A DNA stretch of 64,000 bases from Gammaproteobacteria bacterium (GTDB lineage: Bacteria > Pseudomonadota > Gammaproteobacteria > Pseudomonadales > UBA5518), in contig JADKDK010000002.1 in NCBI GenBank assembly GCA_016718385.1, positions 682,001 through 746,000 of the forward strand. The letters run 5' to 3'. This document shows positions 25,927 to 34,325 of this stretch, piece by piece; position 1 is the first letter of the stretch; each line of letters begins with the position of its first letter. Made by a program: the position numbers and the translations under genes. Below the pieces are notes generated by a model that was not told the origin of the DNA, did not search any database, and saw only the letters and a list, made by a program, of their open reading frames with translations.

Positions 25927-28011
25927 TCAGAACGCGAGTCGCACCCCCGCCTCCACATTGAGCCCCGCCTCCGGCGCCACGTCGCGCAGCAGCGAGCTGG
26001 CGTTGCGGATTTCCTCGTCGAGCAGGTTCTCGCCGCGCAGGAACAACGTCCAGTCACCACCGCCGCCAGAGAATGCGTATTCGGCGCGTGCCGCCAGCAG
26101 TGTGTAGCCCGGTACGGAGCGCTCGCCCTCGCCGGTGCGATCCTGTTCCAGCACCTCGGTCAGGCGCGCCGCCAGGTCCCAGCCCCCGCGCTGCCACGCC
26201 AGCTCGGCGCCCAGGCGCCCCGGCGGAACGCGCGGCACAGCGCCGCCGTCATCGAACTCGCCGCGCACATGATCGCCGAAAATCGCCAACGTGAATCCGC
26301 GCGGCAACTCCAGGCGCAGTTCGGACTCCAGGCCGTAGAAATCCGTCGCCGCCGCAGCCCATTGCAGCACCTCCAGGCACTCGTCCTCGTGGTCGGCGAT
26401 GCACACGGGCTCGAGCAGCGCCAACTCCGGGTTGAAGAATACGCCGGTCGCGCGCTGGAAGATGTAATCATCGTAGCGGTTGTAGAACGCGTCGATTCTG
26501 AAATCCACGGCGCCCTCGTGCAGATGGTAGCCCAGGTCGGCATTCAGCGAGCGCTCCTCGTCGAGGCTCTCGTCCCCAAGCTCGTAGCTGCGCGTGGCCA
26601 CGTGCACCCCGTCGGAGTAGAGCTCCTCCATCGCGGGCGCACGCTCAGCGCCGGAGAGCGCGAACTTCAGCGTCTGCACGTCATCGAGCGACCACAGCGC
26701 CGAGACCGAGCCGCTCACGGTGCCGAAGTCGCGTGCATCGCCGCGCGCCGGATCGTGGCTGTCGCGGCCGGCGCGCAGGCCGAACTCGTAGACCACGTCG
26801 CCGACATGCAGGTCCTCGACCAGGAATACGCCCCAGGACTCGCCGTCGGCGTCCGGCACGAAGGCCTCCTCGCCCTCGGCCGTGAATTTGCGCGAGTGCA
26901 GTTGCAGGCCGATGGCGCCGTGCAGCGCATCGCTCGATCGGTGCACCGCCTCGATGCGGCCGTCCCAGGCCTCGTTGCCGTACCGGGTGCCCGTGACGCC
27001 ACTCTCGATCTCGTCGTGCCGGTAATCGGAATACGCAAGATAGCTGCGCAACAACTCCACGCCGCGCAGCGGATCGGCGAGCTCGGCACGCAGGTCGTAG
27101 CGGGTCTGCTGCAGGTCGATGCGCACGTCCTCGGCGCCCGCCTCGTCCTCGCGCCCGTCCTCCTCCAGCGCCAGCGCGTGATCACCGTCCTCGTCGTGCC
27201 CCTCGTGCTCCGCGTGGTCGTGCGCACCCGGCGGCACGCCGTACTCGTTGTCGAGTCGGCTCACCGCCATCCCGAGGAACCCGCGCCCGAACACCCACGA
27301 CGCGCCGGCGGTCGCGCCGGTGGCCTGCGCCTCGCTGTTCTCGATCGATCCCTCGCTGCCGCCGCCATCGCGAAGCGCGTTGCCCGGAATCCCGACCTCG
27401 CCGCTATCGCGCCCGAAGCCGTCGAGATGCATCGCCACGTCGCCGGCGCCCGCATCGAGCCGACCGGCCAGCACATCGTTCCCGGCGTTACTGCCGTGGC
27501 GGTACTCGAGGGCTCCGCCCGGAGCGCCCGGCACCGTGGCCGGCACGCGGTTGTCGATCACGTTGACCACGCCGCCGATGGCACCGCTGCCGTAGAGCAG
27601 CGTGGCCGGCCCGCGCAGCACCTCGATGCGATCGGCCAGCACGGGCTCGGTGGCATTGGCGTGATCGGCGCTGGTATTGGCGGCATCGCCCACGGGCATG
27701 CTGTTCTGCAGCACCAGCACGCGCGGTGCGCCCTGGCCGCGGATCACGGGCTGCCCCACCCCCGGACCGAAGGAGGAGAACGCCACACCGGGCTCCTGCT
27801 TCAGCGTCTCGCCGAGGGTGGCCGCGATGCGCCGGCGCAGTTCGTTGCCGGCAATCAGGCTGGTCGGGTGCACGGTCTCGGCCTCGCCCTTGTGCATCGG
27901 CGCCGTGACGATGATCTCCTCGAGGCGCGGATCGGCGGCGTGGGTGGCGACGGCGCTCGCGAGCAGGGCAGCGGCGCCGAGGCGCGCCGCGTGGGGACGC
28001 AGTTCTTGCAT
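25927..28011 (-). CDS. TonB-dependent outer membrane receptor, probable zinc (ZnuD-like)
   Basis: 694 aa. Signal peptide, TonB-box-like EEIIVTAP, plug domain with PVIRGQGAPRVLVLQ and EVLRGPATLLYGSGAIGGVVNV, then a 22-strand barrel ending in the aromatic AF terminus. An extracellular loop at about residues 255-293 carries five histidines interleaved with Asp/Glu (HDHAEHEGHDEDGDH), a feature of zinc receptors such as ZnuD. The start at 28011 has GGAG 9 nt upstream. The DUF2946-like gene lies 83 nt upstream on the same strand, consistent with a metal-uptake unit. Zinc as substrate is inference from the loop; copper or another divalent metal is possible. Confidence 0.88.
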   Translation of the reverse strand: MQELRPHAARLGAAALLASAVATHAADPRLEEIIVTAPMHKGEAETVHPTSLIAGNELRRRIAATLGETLKQEPGVAFSSFGPGVGQPVIRGQGAPRVLVLQNSMPVGDAANTSADHANATEPVLADRIEVLRGPATLLYGSGAIGGVVNVIDNRVPATVPGAPGGALEYRHGSNAGNDVLAGRLDAGAGDVAMHLDGFGRDSGEVGIPGNALRDGGGSEGSIENSEAQATGATAGASWVFGRGFLGMAVSRLDNEYGVPPGAHDHAEHEGHDEDGDHALALEEDGREDEAGAEDVRIDLQQTRYDLRAELADPLRGVELLRSYLAYSDYRHDEIESGVTGTRYGNEAWDGRIEAVHRSSDALHGAIGLQLHSRKFTAEGEEAFVPDADGESWGVFLVEDLHVGDVVYEFGLRAGRDSHDPARGDARDFGTVSGSVSALWSLDDVQTLKFALSGAERAPAMEELYSDGVHVATRSYELGDESLDEERSLNADLGYHLHEGAVDFRIDAFYNRYDDYIFQRATGVFFNPELALLEPVCIADHEDECLEVLQWAAAATDFYGLESELRLELPRGFTLAIFGDHVRGEFDDGGAVPRVPPGRLGAELAWQRGGWDLAARLTEVLEQDRTGEGERSVPGYTLLAARAEYAFSGGGGDWTLFLRGENLLDEEIRNASSLLRDVAPEAGLNVEAGVRLAF

Positions 28012-28094
28012 GATGATTACTCCATCGGACAGACAGGATGCGGACCGTCGCAAGACGGACCGTGCTCGCGGGGCACCGCGGCCCCGCGCAGGTT

Positions 28095-28379
28095 TCAGGC
28101 GACGGAGCTTGCGGGCGGGCCGCGGATGGAGACGTGCCGTGCCGGGGCGCGGGCAGCGGGCGCGACGGCCTGCGCCGCGATCGGCACGCGGTGGAACGGG
28201 ATGACCGGGACCACGACACGGCTCGCGGGGGCCTTGGCGGCACCGCCCGCGGCGCACAGGGAACAGTCGGTCTGGGCGGTGCCGGCATCCGGGAGATGGA
28301 CGTGAAAAACCCCGTCCAGCGCCAGCAGGCACAGGATCAGCGCGAGTGCAATGACGCGTGTCGCTGCCAGCGGGTTCAT
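28095..28379 (-). CDS. Small DUF2946-like membrane protein
   Basis: 94 aa. One N-terminal hydrophobic helix (RVIALALILCLLALDG), then HVHLPDAG with two histidines, a CSLC pair (C39, C42) and a basic alanine/proline-rich tail. Proteins of this general build are often encoded next to TonB receptors for metals. It precedes the receptor gene by 83 nt and is the first gene of that minus-strand unit. A perfect -10 hexamer lies upstream at 28414-28419. Function unknown; the His and Cys residues suggest metal handling. Confidence 0.62.
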   Translation of the reverse strand: MNPLAATRVIALALILCLLALDGVFHVHLPDAGTAQTDCSLCAAGGAAKAPASRVVVPVIPFHRVPIAAQAVAPAARAPARHVSIRGPPASSVA

Positions 28380-28413
28380 CGGCGAGCGGGGTCCGTCGGA
28401 TGGAGGCGTCGCG

Positions 28414-28419
28414 ATTATA
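28414..28419 (-). promoter_or_regulatory. -10 hexamer TATAAT for the DUF2946/TonB receptor unit
   Basis: Perfect consensus hexamer on the minus strand, 34 nt upstream of the DUF2946-like start. The -35 position 17 bp away (TGGAGC) is poor, which suggests an activated or regulated promoter. A 7-bp-armed inverted repeat (GCCCGGT/ACCGGGC, 28446-28470) lies just upstream and may be an operator. Confidence 0.45.
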
Positions 28420-28530
28420 GGGCAGCGGCATGACCGGCTCCAAATGCCCGGTAATTGTCGTGGACCGGGCAACGGCCCGCTGCGGAAAATGTCGCTTCGG
28501 CCGTCCGGCCCGGACCATGAGGAAATCGGG

Positions 28531-30747
28531 ATGATCAAACGCATGCTCGTCAACGCACTGCTGGCGCTCGCCACGATGGCGGCGCTGGCCCTGCCGGCGG
28601 ACGTCGCCGCCGCAGACGGGCCGCGCACCGGTCTGGTGCTCGCCGGCGGCGGCGCCCGCGGACTGGCGCACATCGGCGTGATCAAGTACCTCGAGGAGCA
28701 CGGCATCCGCGTCGATGCCATCGCCGGCACCAGCATGGGCGCCGTCGTGGGCGGGATGTATGCCTCGGGACTCGACGCCGCGGCAATGGAGCAGATCGCG
28801 ACCACGATCGACTGGAAGTACGCCCTGGACGACACCACACCGCGGCATCAGCTCTCGTTCCGGCGCAAGCAGCAGGATCTCGATTTCCTGGTGCGCGCCA
28901 AGCTGCGCTTTCGCGACGGCAAGTTGCGCCTGCCGATGGGCGCGATCGAGGGCCAGCACCTGAACCTCGTGCTGCACGACATCGTCGGCCACGCATCGCG
29001 GATCACCGACTTCGATGCACTGCCGATTCCCTTTCGCGCCGTGGCCACCAACCTCGAGACCGGCGACCCGGTGATCCTGCGCGAGGGCGATCTCGCCGTG
29101 TCGATGCGCGCGAGCATGTCGATTCCGGGAATCTTCTCGCCCGTGGATCTCGACGGCAAGCTGCTGGTCGACGGCGGTATCGCCAACAACGTGCCGGTCG
29201 ACGTGGTGCAGGCGATGGGGGTCGACCGCCTGATCGTCATCGACGTGGGCACGCCGCTCTACGACCGCGGCAAGCTCGAGAACGTGCTGTCACTGATGGA
29301 CCAGCTCACGACGATCATGACGCGCAAGAACTCCGAGCAGCAGCTGGCGCGCATGGGACCCGAGGACATCCTGGTATCACCCTCCTTGGACGAGGCCGGC
29401 GTGCTGACGATGGGCTTCGACAAGGCCGAACTGGCGATCCGGCTCGGCTACGAGGCTGCCGCCGCAATGGGGCCGCAGCTCGCGGCACTCGCCGCGCCGC
29501 AGGCGCCGCACCCGGCCGAGCGCCCGCGCCTGCGACTGCCGCGCATCGACGAGATCCGCGTCGACAGCAATGCGCCGGTATCGACGGCGCTGCTGCGCAA
29601 CATGATCAAGCAACCGCTCGGCGAGAAACTCGACCGCGAGCAGATGGAGCGTGACATCGCCGAGATCTACGGTCTGGACGAGTTCTCGCGCGTGGATTAC
29701 GACGTGGCGCGCGAGGACGAGCGCTACGTGCTGACGCTGCGCGCCACCGCGCACCCTGCCGGCGTCAACTACCTGAGGCTCGGCATGAGCTGGGACCAGG
29801 ACAGCCGCGGCAGCAGCGAGTTCGGGCTGCGCGCGAGCTGGCTGCAGAAAGGCATCAACTCCCTCGGCGCGGAGTGGTACACCGTGGGGCAGCTCGGCGG
29901 TCGCTCGCGCTTCGGCACGGAGTTCCACCAGCCACTCGACGTGGGACGGCGGTACTTCGTCGACGCCAGGTACGACTACCAGCAGCGACTGATCAACATT
30001 TCCGAACGCGGCGACGTGCGCGCCCGCGCGCTGGTCGACGACCATCGCCTCGAGCTGGCGCCCGGCATGCATTTCGCCAACCTCGCCTCGCTGCGCGCCG
30101 GTGCGTACCTCGGGACCGCGAACACCGACATCCAGATCGGCTCGCCGCTGCTCAGCTCGAACAGCGACGACGATGGCGGCTATTTCGCGGAGCTGCGCTA
30201 CGACTCGCTCGACCGCGCCTTCTTCCCGCGCCGCGGCCTGCGCGTGGTCAGCCGCTACGACAACGGCCTGGAATCCTGGGGCGCGGAAGACTACGAGGCA
30301 TGGAGCACGACGGGCGTGCTCTCGCGCAGCTGGGGGCGGCACACCGTGAACGCGACGGCGCGCTGGTCGCAACTCGATCTCGATGCGGACGAGACGGTGC
30401 TCACCCTGCCCTCACAGGTGTTCACGCTGGGCGGCTTCCTGTCGCTGTCGGGGTACACCCGCGACTCGCTCGCGGGAAACTACCTGGGCCTGGCAAACCT
30501 GGTGTACTACCGCCGGCTCAACCAGCAATCGATCCTGCCCACGGACCTGCCGGTTTACGCGGGCGCGAGCATCGAGGCGGGCAACACCTGGTTCTACAAG
30601 GAGGACGTCGCGCTCGACGACCTGCTGTACGCGGGCAGCCTGTTCCTCGGTGTGGACTCGCCGCTCGGGCCGGTGTATCTCGGCGTCGGTTTCGGCGAGA
30701 ACGACCAGCGCGCGCTCTACCTGCAGATCGGGCAGGTCTTCGACTGA
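28531..30747 (+). CDS. Patatin-like phospholipase with Omp85-type barrel (PlpD-like, type Vd)
   Basis: 738 aa with a signal peptide (residues 1-28). The patatin domain is clear: oxyanion loop GGGARG (39-44), nucleophile S68 in GTSMG, and the dyad aspartate D214 in VDGG. A POTRA-like segment follows (about 335-415, DEIRVDSNAPVSTALLRNMI), then a C-terminal beta-barrel of the Omp85 surface-antigen type, ending in phenylalanine-rich strand residues. This is the architecture of type Vd secreted lipases such as PlpD, which hydrolyse phospholipids from the cell surface or after release. The start at 28531 has GAGGAAA upstream. It converges on nudC with 6 nt between stops. Confidence 0.9.
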   Translation: MIKRMLVNALLALATMAALALPADVAAADGPRTGLVLAGGGARGLAHIGVIKYLEEHGIRVDAIAGTSMGAVVGGMYASGLDAAAMEQIATTIDWKYALDDTTPRHQLSFRRKQQDLDFLVRAKLRFRDGKLRLPMGAIEGQHLNLVLHDIVGHASRITDFDALPIPFRAVATNLETGDPVILREGDLAVSMRASMSIPGIFSPVDLDGKLLVDGGIANNVPVDVVQAMGVDRLIVIDVGTPLYDRGKLENVLSLMDQLTTIMTRKNSEQQLARMGPEDILVSPSLDEAGVLTMGFDKAELAIRLGYEAAAAMGPQLAALAAPQAPHPAERPRLRLPRIDEIRVDSNAPVSTALLRNMIKQPLGEKLDREQMERDIAEIYGLDEFSRVDYDVAREDERYVLTLRATAHPAGVNYLRLGMSWDQDSRGSSEFGLRASWLQKGINSLGAEWYTVGQLGGRSRFGTEFHQPLDVGRRYFVDARYDYQQRLINISERGDVRARALVDDHRLELAPGMHFANLASLRAGAYLGTANTDIQIGSPLLSSNSDDDGGYFAELRYDSLDRAFFPRRGLRVVSRYDNGLESWGAEDYEAWSTTGVLSRSWGRHTVNATARWSQLDLDADETVLTLPSQVFTLGGFLSLSGYTRDSLAGNYLGLANLVYYRRLNQQSILPTDLPVYAGASIEAGNTWFYKEDVALDDLLYAGSLFLGVDSPLGPVYLGVGFGENDQRALYLQIGQVFD

Positions 30748-30753
30748 CGCCGC

Positions 30754-31626
30754 TCAGGCCGCCAGCCAGGCGCGCAGCAGCGAGTGCGCCAGCGCGACCG
30801 GCGGCGGCGGCACGAAAGGCGCCGCGGCGTCGCCCGCGAGCGCGGCCTCGACGTCGGCGCGTCCCACCCACATCGCGTCCTGCAGCTCCGTGGTGTCGAG
30901 CGTGATGGCCTCGTCCAGCACCTCGGCCACGCAGCCGATCATCAGCGACGAGGGGAACGGCCACGGCTGGCTCACCACGTAGCGCACCGTGCCGGTGCGG
31001 ATGCCCGCCTCCTCGAAGAGCTCGCGGCGCACCGCCTCTTCCAGCGATTCACCCGGCTCGACGAAGCCCGCCAGCGCCGAGAAGAACTTCGGCGGGAACA
31101 TCGGCTGGCGCCCCAGCAGCACGCGGCCCCCGAACTCGGCGAGCATGATCACCACCGGATCCACGCGCGGGAAGTGCTCGGTGTTGCAACGCGCGCACTT
31201 GCGGCCCCAGCCGGCACGAAACAGCGCGGTCGCGGCGCCGCAGCGGGCGCAGAACAGGTGGCGGTAATGCCAGTCGATGACGCTGCGCGCACCGCCGTAG
31301 AGCGCGGCATCCGCGGCGTCAAGGCGCGCCAGCGCCTGCATCACGGCCATCGAGCGGTTCACGCTGTCGGCCTCCTCTAGCCTGAGCTCGGCGAAGCGCG
31401 GTTCACCGCCGTCCAGGCCGAGCAGCACGAGCTCGTTACCCGCGGCGGCTTCGTGCATCGGGCGCCAGAACAGCCGGCCGTCGCCGCCGGTCAGCGGCTC
31501 CAGGCCGTTCAGGCCGAGCAGTCGTGCACGCGGATCGGCCCTGGCCGCGGCGAGCTTCTCGTCGTTGGCACGAAGTGCGTCGGCGCGATCCAGCGTCGCG
31601 CCGGTGAATCCGGGGTTGAGTTCCAT
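30754..31626 (-). CDS. nudC: NAD(+) diphosphatase NudC
   Basis: 290 aa. A zinc ribbon with C126, C129, C144 and C147 is followed by the Nudix box (G187 to about 209: GFVEPGESLEEAVRRELFEE) and the NudC-specific SQPWPFPSS at 219-227. The enzyme hydrolyses NADH and NAD+ to nicotinamide mononucleotide and AMP and removes NAD caps from RNA. The start at 31626 gives a family-like N-terminus; the longer frame is implausible. It overlaps nothing and lies 47 nt downstream of the hypothetical gene on the same strand. Confidence 0.95.
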   Translation of the reverse strand: MELNPGFTGATLDRADALRANDEKLAAARADPRARLLGLNGLEPLTGGDGRLFWRPMHEAAAGNELVLLGLDGGEPRFAELRLEEADSVNRSMAVMQALARLDAADAALYGGARSVIDWHYRHLFCARCGAATALFRAGWGRKCARCNTEHFPRVDPVVIMLAEFGGRVLLGRQPMFPPKFFSALAGFVEPGESLEEAVRRELFEEAGIRTGTVRYVVSQPWPFPSSLMIGCVAEVLDEAITLDTTELQDAMWVGRADVEAALAGDAAAPFVPPPPVALAHSLLRAWLAA

Positions 31627-31673
31627 CGGTTCGTGTTCCGCTTGCCTATCGTTGTTCGCGTGCCGCACGACGC

Positions 31674-32048
31674 TCAGGCGCGCACCAGGGCGGCATCGAG
31701 CACGCCCAGCCATGCCGCCCATCGCGCGGCGTCGGACGGGAATTTCGGGTGATCGAAACGCGTGGCCAGCAGTTCAGTACCCCGATGGCGGTAGCGTAGC
31801 GCCGCCACCAGCGCGAGCTGCGCGCGGTAGCTGGCGCGGTGCTCCTCCGCGACCCACTTCGCCGGCGCGTCGGACCACAGACCGGCCGCGCGCAGGCGCC
31901 CGGCGACGCCCTCGGCCAGTGCCGAATGTCCGGCACCGCGCGGCACCGCGAGGTAAAGGCTGCCGTTGGCCTTGTCGCCGGCATCGAAGCACAGGTCGAA
32001 GTCATCGACGATCGACGCGGTGGAGAGTTCCGGGTCCTGGACCTGCAT
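31674..32048 (-). CDS. Conserved-looking hypothetical protein
   Basis: 124 aa, cytoplasmic, alpha/beta in character (SIVDDFDLCFDAGDKANGSLYLAVPRG; later YRAQLALVAALRYRHRGTELLATRFDHP). I do not recognise a family. The start at 32048 is the most likely ATG but its ribosome site is weak. It sits upstream of nudC on the same strand (47-nt gap) and is divergent from the SDR gene with about 155 nt between starts. Confidence 0.6.
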   Translation of the reverse strand: MQVQDPELSTASIVDDFDLCFDAGDKANGSLYLAVPRGAGHSALAEGVAGRLRAAGLWSDAPAKWVAEEHRASYRAQLALVAALRYRHRGTELLATRFDHPKFPSDAARWAAWLGVLDAALVRA

Positions 32049-32204
32049 CGGCGGTGCTTGCGTGAAGTGTGGTTGGCGCACGGCAGGATAGCGTGCGACA
32101 ACTTGCCGCACAATCGATAAAACATTTGCACCGGGTGGTTTTTTTTGATCAGATGCGGGCTCGCGGCAGCCCCCCCCGGCGCAACCACAGCGGAACACCA
32201 CCCC

Positions 32205-33278
32205 ATGAGCGACGCACGCAGAATCCTCGTCACCGGCGCCAGCGGGCTGGTCGGCGCCTGGGTGACGAAGGCGCTGTGCGCTCAGCCCGAGCGCTTTCGC
32301 GTGCGCGTGCTGGTGCGCTCGCGCGACAAGCTCGCCAGGGCGCTGGCGCCTCTCGGGATGAGCCCCGAGACGCTGGATGTCGCCGAGGGCGACATCACCG
32401 ATTCCGCGGCCGTGGCGCGTGCCGTCGTGCACTGCGATGCCGTGGTGCATTGCGCCGGCCTCTATTCCGCGGACGTCACCGAGCTGGCGCTGCTGAGGAA
32501 GACCAACGTGACCGGCACGCAGATCGTGCTCGATGCCGCGCGCGCCGCCGGCGCCGACCCGGTGGTGCACGTCTCGAGCTATCTCGCGATGTTCCCGCCG
32601 CGTGGCGCGGTGCAGCGCGCCGACGATCCCGTGACCGAGCCCAGCAGCGCGTATGCGAAGACCAAGGCCGAGGCCGAGCGCATCGCGCGCCGCCACCAGG
32701 ACGACGGCGCTGCGGTGGTGATCGTGTACCCCGGCGCGATCCACGGCCCGCACGACCCGACCTTCAGCGCCACGCCCGCTTACCTCGCCGACGCGATCCG
32801 CAGCAATGCACTGCTGGTCAACGAGGGCGGCCGGCCCTACATCGACGTGCGTGATGTCGCGGAACTGATCGTCAAGTCGCTCGAGCCGGGGCTGGGGCCA
32901 CGGCGCTTCATGCTCGGCGGCCCCTTCGTGCCCGACGGGCAATTCCACGCCCTGCTGTGCGAGCTGTTGCAACACCCGGTGACGGCCAAACGCGTGCCCG
33001 GCTGGCTGCTGCGCGCGATCGGGCGCATCGGCGATATGCGCCGCGTGCTCACCGGGCGCGAACCGCAACTCACCTACGAGGCCGCCTGCGTGATCACGCG
33101 CAGCGTGCCCTGCGATGATGCCGCCGCGATCGCGCTGCTGGGGCGCCCGCTGACCGATATCCGCACCCTGCTGCACGACCTGCTGCTGTGGATGTACCAG
33201 GCCGGACACCTGGATGCCGCGCAGGCCGGGCCGGCGCTGGTCGCCGAAGCGCGAGAACTGGAAACCAACCGGAGCTGA
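32205..33278 (+). CDS. NAD-dependent epimerase/dehydratase (extended SDR)
   Basis: 357 aa. The nucleotide-binding motif TGASGLVG (residues 10-17) and the active-site YAKTK (Y150, K154) with an upstream SSY serine block define an extended short-chain dehydrogenase/reductase. The C-terminal half lacks a recognisable sugar-nucleotide signature; such proteins include 3-beta-hydroxysteroid dehydrogenase-like and dihydroflavonol reductase-like enzymes. The LLM-class oxidoreductase gene begins 4 nt after its stop, so the two probably act in one pathway, possibly lipid or steroid-like substrate oxidation. Start 32205 is chosen because it places the Rossmann motif at the normal distance from the N-terminus. 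Confidence 0.87.
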   Translation: MSDARRILVTGASGLVGAWVTKALCAQPERFRVRVLVRSRDKLARALAPLGMSPETLDVAEGDITDSAAVARAVVHCDAVVHCAGLYSADVTELALLRKTNVTGTQIVLDAARAAGADPVVHVSSYLAMFPPRGAVQRADDPVTEPSSAYAKTKAEAERIARRHQDDGAAVVIVYPGAIHGPHDPTFSATPAYLADAIRSNALLVNEGGRPYIDVRDVAELIVKSLEPGLGPRRFMLGGPFVPDGQFHALLCELLQHPVTAKRVPGWLLRAIGRIGDMRRVLTGREPQLTYEAACVITRSVPCDDAAAIALLGRPLTDIRTLLHDLLLWMYQAGHLDAAQAGPALVAEARELETNRS

Positions 33279-33282
33279 GCCG

Positions 33283-34146
33283 ATGAAATACTGGCAAGTG
33301 GTCGCGATGACCGACATGGAGGAAATCCCCACCCTGGCACTGAAAGCCGAGGAGATCGGGCTGGAGGGCATCACGCTCGGCGATCACCTGATCACCTTCC
33401 AGGAGCAGTACGAGGCCTACCCCGAGAGCGAGGACGCGGTGATCCGCTGGTACCCCGAAACGCATTGGCCCGACCCCTGGGTTCAGTTCGGCGCTCTCGC
33501 ACAGATCACCAAGCGCATCAAATTCCTGACCACGATCTTCGTACTGCCGATGCGCGATCCCTTTTCCATCGCCAAGGCGGTCTCCACCGCCGCCCGGATC
33601 AGCAACGACCGCATGATCCTCGGCACCGGCATCGGCTGGCAGGAGTCGGAGTTCGCGCTGGTCGAGCGCGAGTTCCGCAACCGCGGAGCGCGCTGCGACG
33701 AGATGCTCGACGTGATACGACTGCTCATGACCGGCGAGGTGATCGAGTACCACGGCAAGCACTTCGACTTCCCGCGCCTGCAGATGGCGCCCGGCACGCG
33801 CGAGCAGGTGCCGTTCTGGATCGGCGGCTACAGCGATGCCGCGCTGAAGCGCGCGGCGCGCTACGAGGGCTGGGTCGGCTCGATGCACGACATCGCCGGG
33901 CTGAAGGAAATCATGCACAAGCTCAAACGCGAGCGCGAGGCGATCGGACGCCGCATGGACGACTTCAATGTCATCCTCGCGGTGCACGACAAGGGCAGGA
34001 CCGCGGACCTCTATCGCGCCGCCGAGGATCTCGGCGTGAACCACATCTACAAGCCGGCGTGGCTCGACGAGAAAGGCCGCGCCAGCACGCTCACGCTCGA
34101 CGAGAAGCTGGCCGAGATGGATCGTTTCGCGCAGCGCTTCCTGTAG
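33283..34146 (+). CDS. LLM-class flavin oxidoreductase, F420-type subgroup
   Basis: 287 aa TIM-barrel of the luciferase-like monooxygenase family: EEIGLEGITLGDHL near the N-terminus, then LTTIFVLPMRDPFSIAKAVSTAARISNDRMILGTGIGW and PFWIGGYSDAALKRAARYEGWVGS. Several members of this subgroup use coenzyme F420 instead of FMN, but most gammaproteobacteria do not make classical F420, so the true cofactor here is open. It begins 4 nt after the SDR stop with GGAG as ribosome site, so the two are co-transcribed. Substrate unknown. Confidence 0.86.
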   Translation: MKYWQVVAMTDMEEIPTLALKAEEIGLEGITLGDHLITFQEQYEAYPESEDAVIRWYPETHWPDPWVQFGALAQITKRIKFLTTIFVLPMRDPFSIAKAVSTAARISNDRMILGTGIGWQESEFALVEREFRNRGARCDEMLDVIRLLMTGEVIEYHGKHFDFPRLQMAPGTREQVPFWIGGYSDAALKRAARYEGWVGSMHDIAGLKEIMHKLKREREAIGRRMDDFNVILAVHDKGRTADLYRAAEDLGVNHIYKPAWLDEKGRASTLTLDEKLAEMDRFAQRFL

Positions 34147-34325
34147 GTCGGGCTCGTGGGTCGGGCGTCAGCCCGACAAGGGTTCGGCAAAACCGAGCCC
34201 GCCTCATCGAACCATCGCACCAGTCGGCATAAATGCCGACCTACGCGGCTCCCGTAGGTCGCCATTCATGGCGACATCAGCATCCGGGCTGTCACCTGTC
34301 GGCATGAATGCCGACCTACGGGAGC
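34147..34325. repeat. Cluster of dispersed palindromic repeats, including copy 2 of the left-edge element
   Basis: Three perfect 8-bp-armed palindromes with 2-nt centres: GTCGGCAT/ATGCCGAC at 34223-34240, GTCGCCAT/ATGGCGAC at 34258-34275 and GTCGGCAT/ATGCCGAC at 34298-34315, each flanked by GTAGG or CTACG. Before them, GTCGGGC/GCCCGAC and a GGGTTCGGC-type arm repeat the order seen at positions 1-70. The cluster fills the gap between the convergent LLM oxidoreductase and aldehyde dehydrogenase genes, where it may also end transcripts. Confidence 0.8.
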
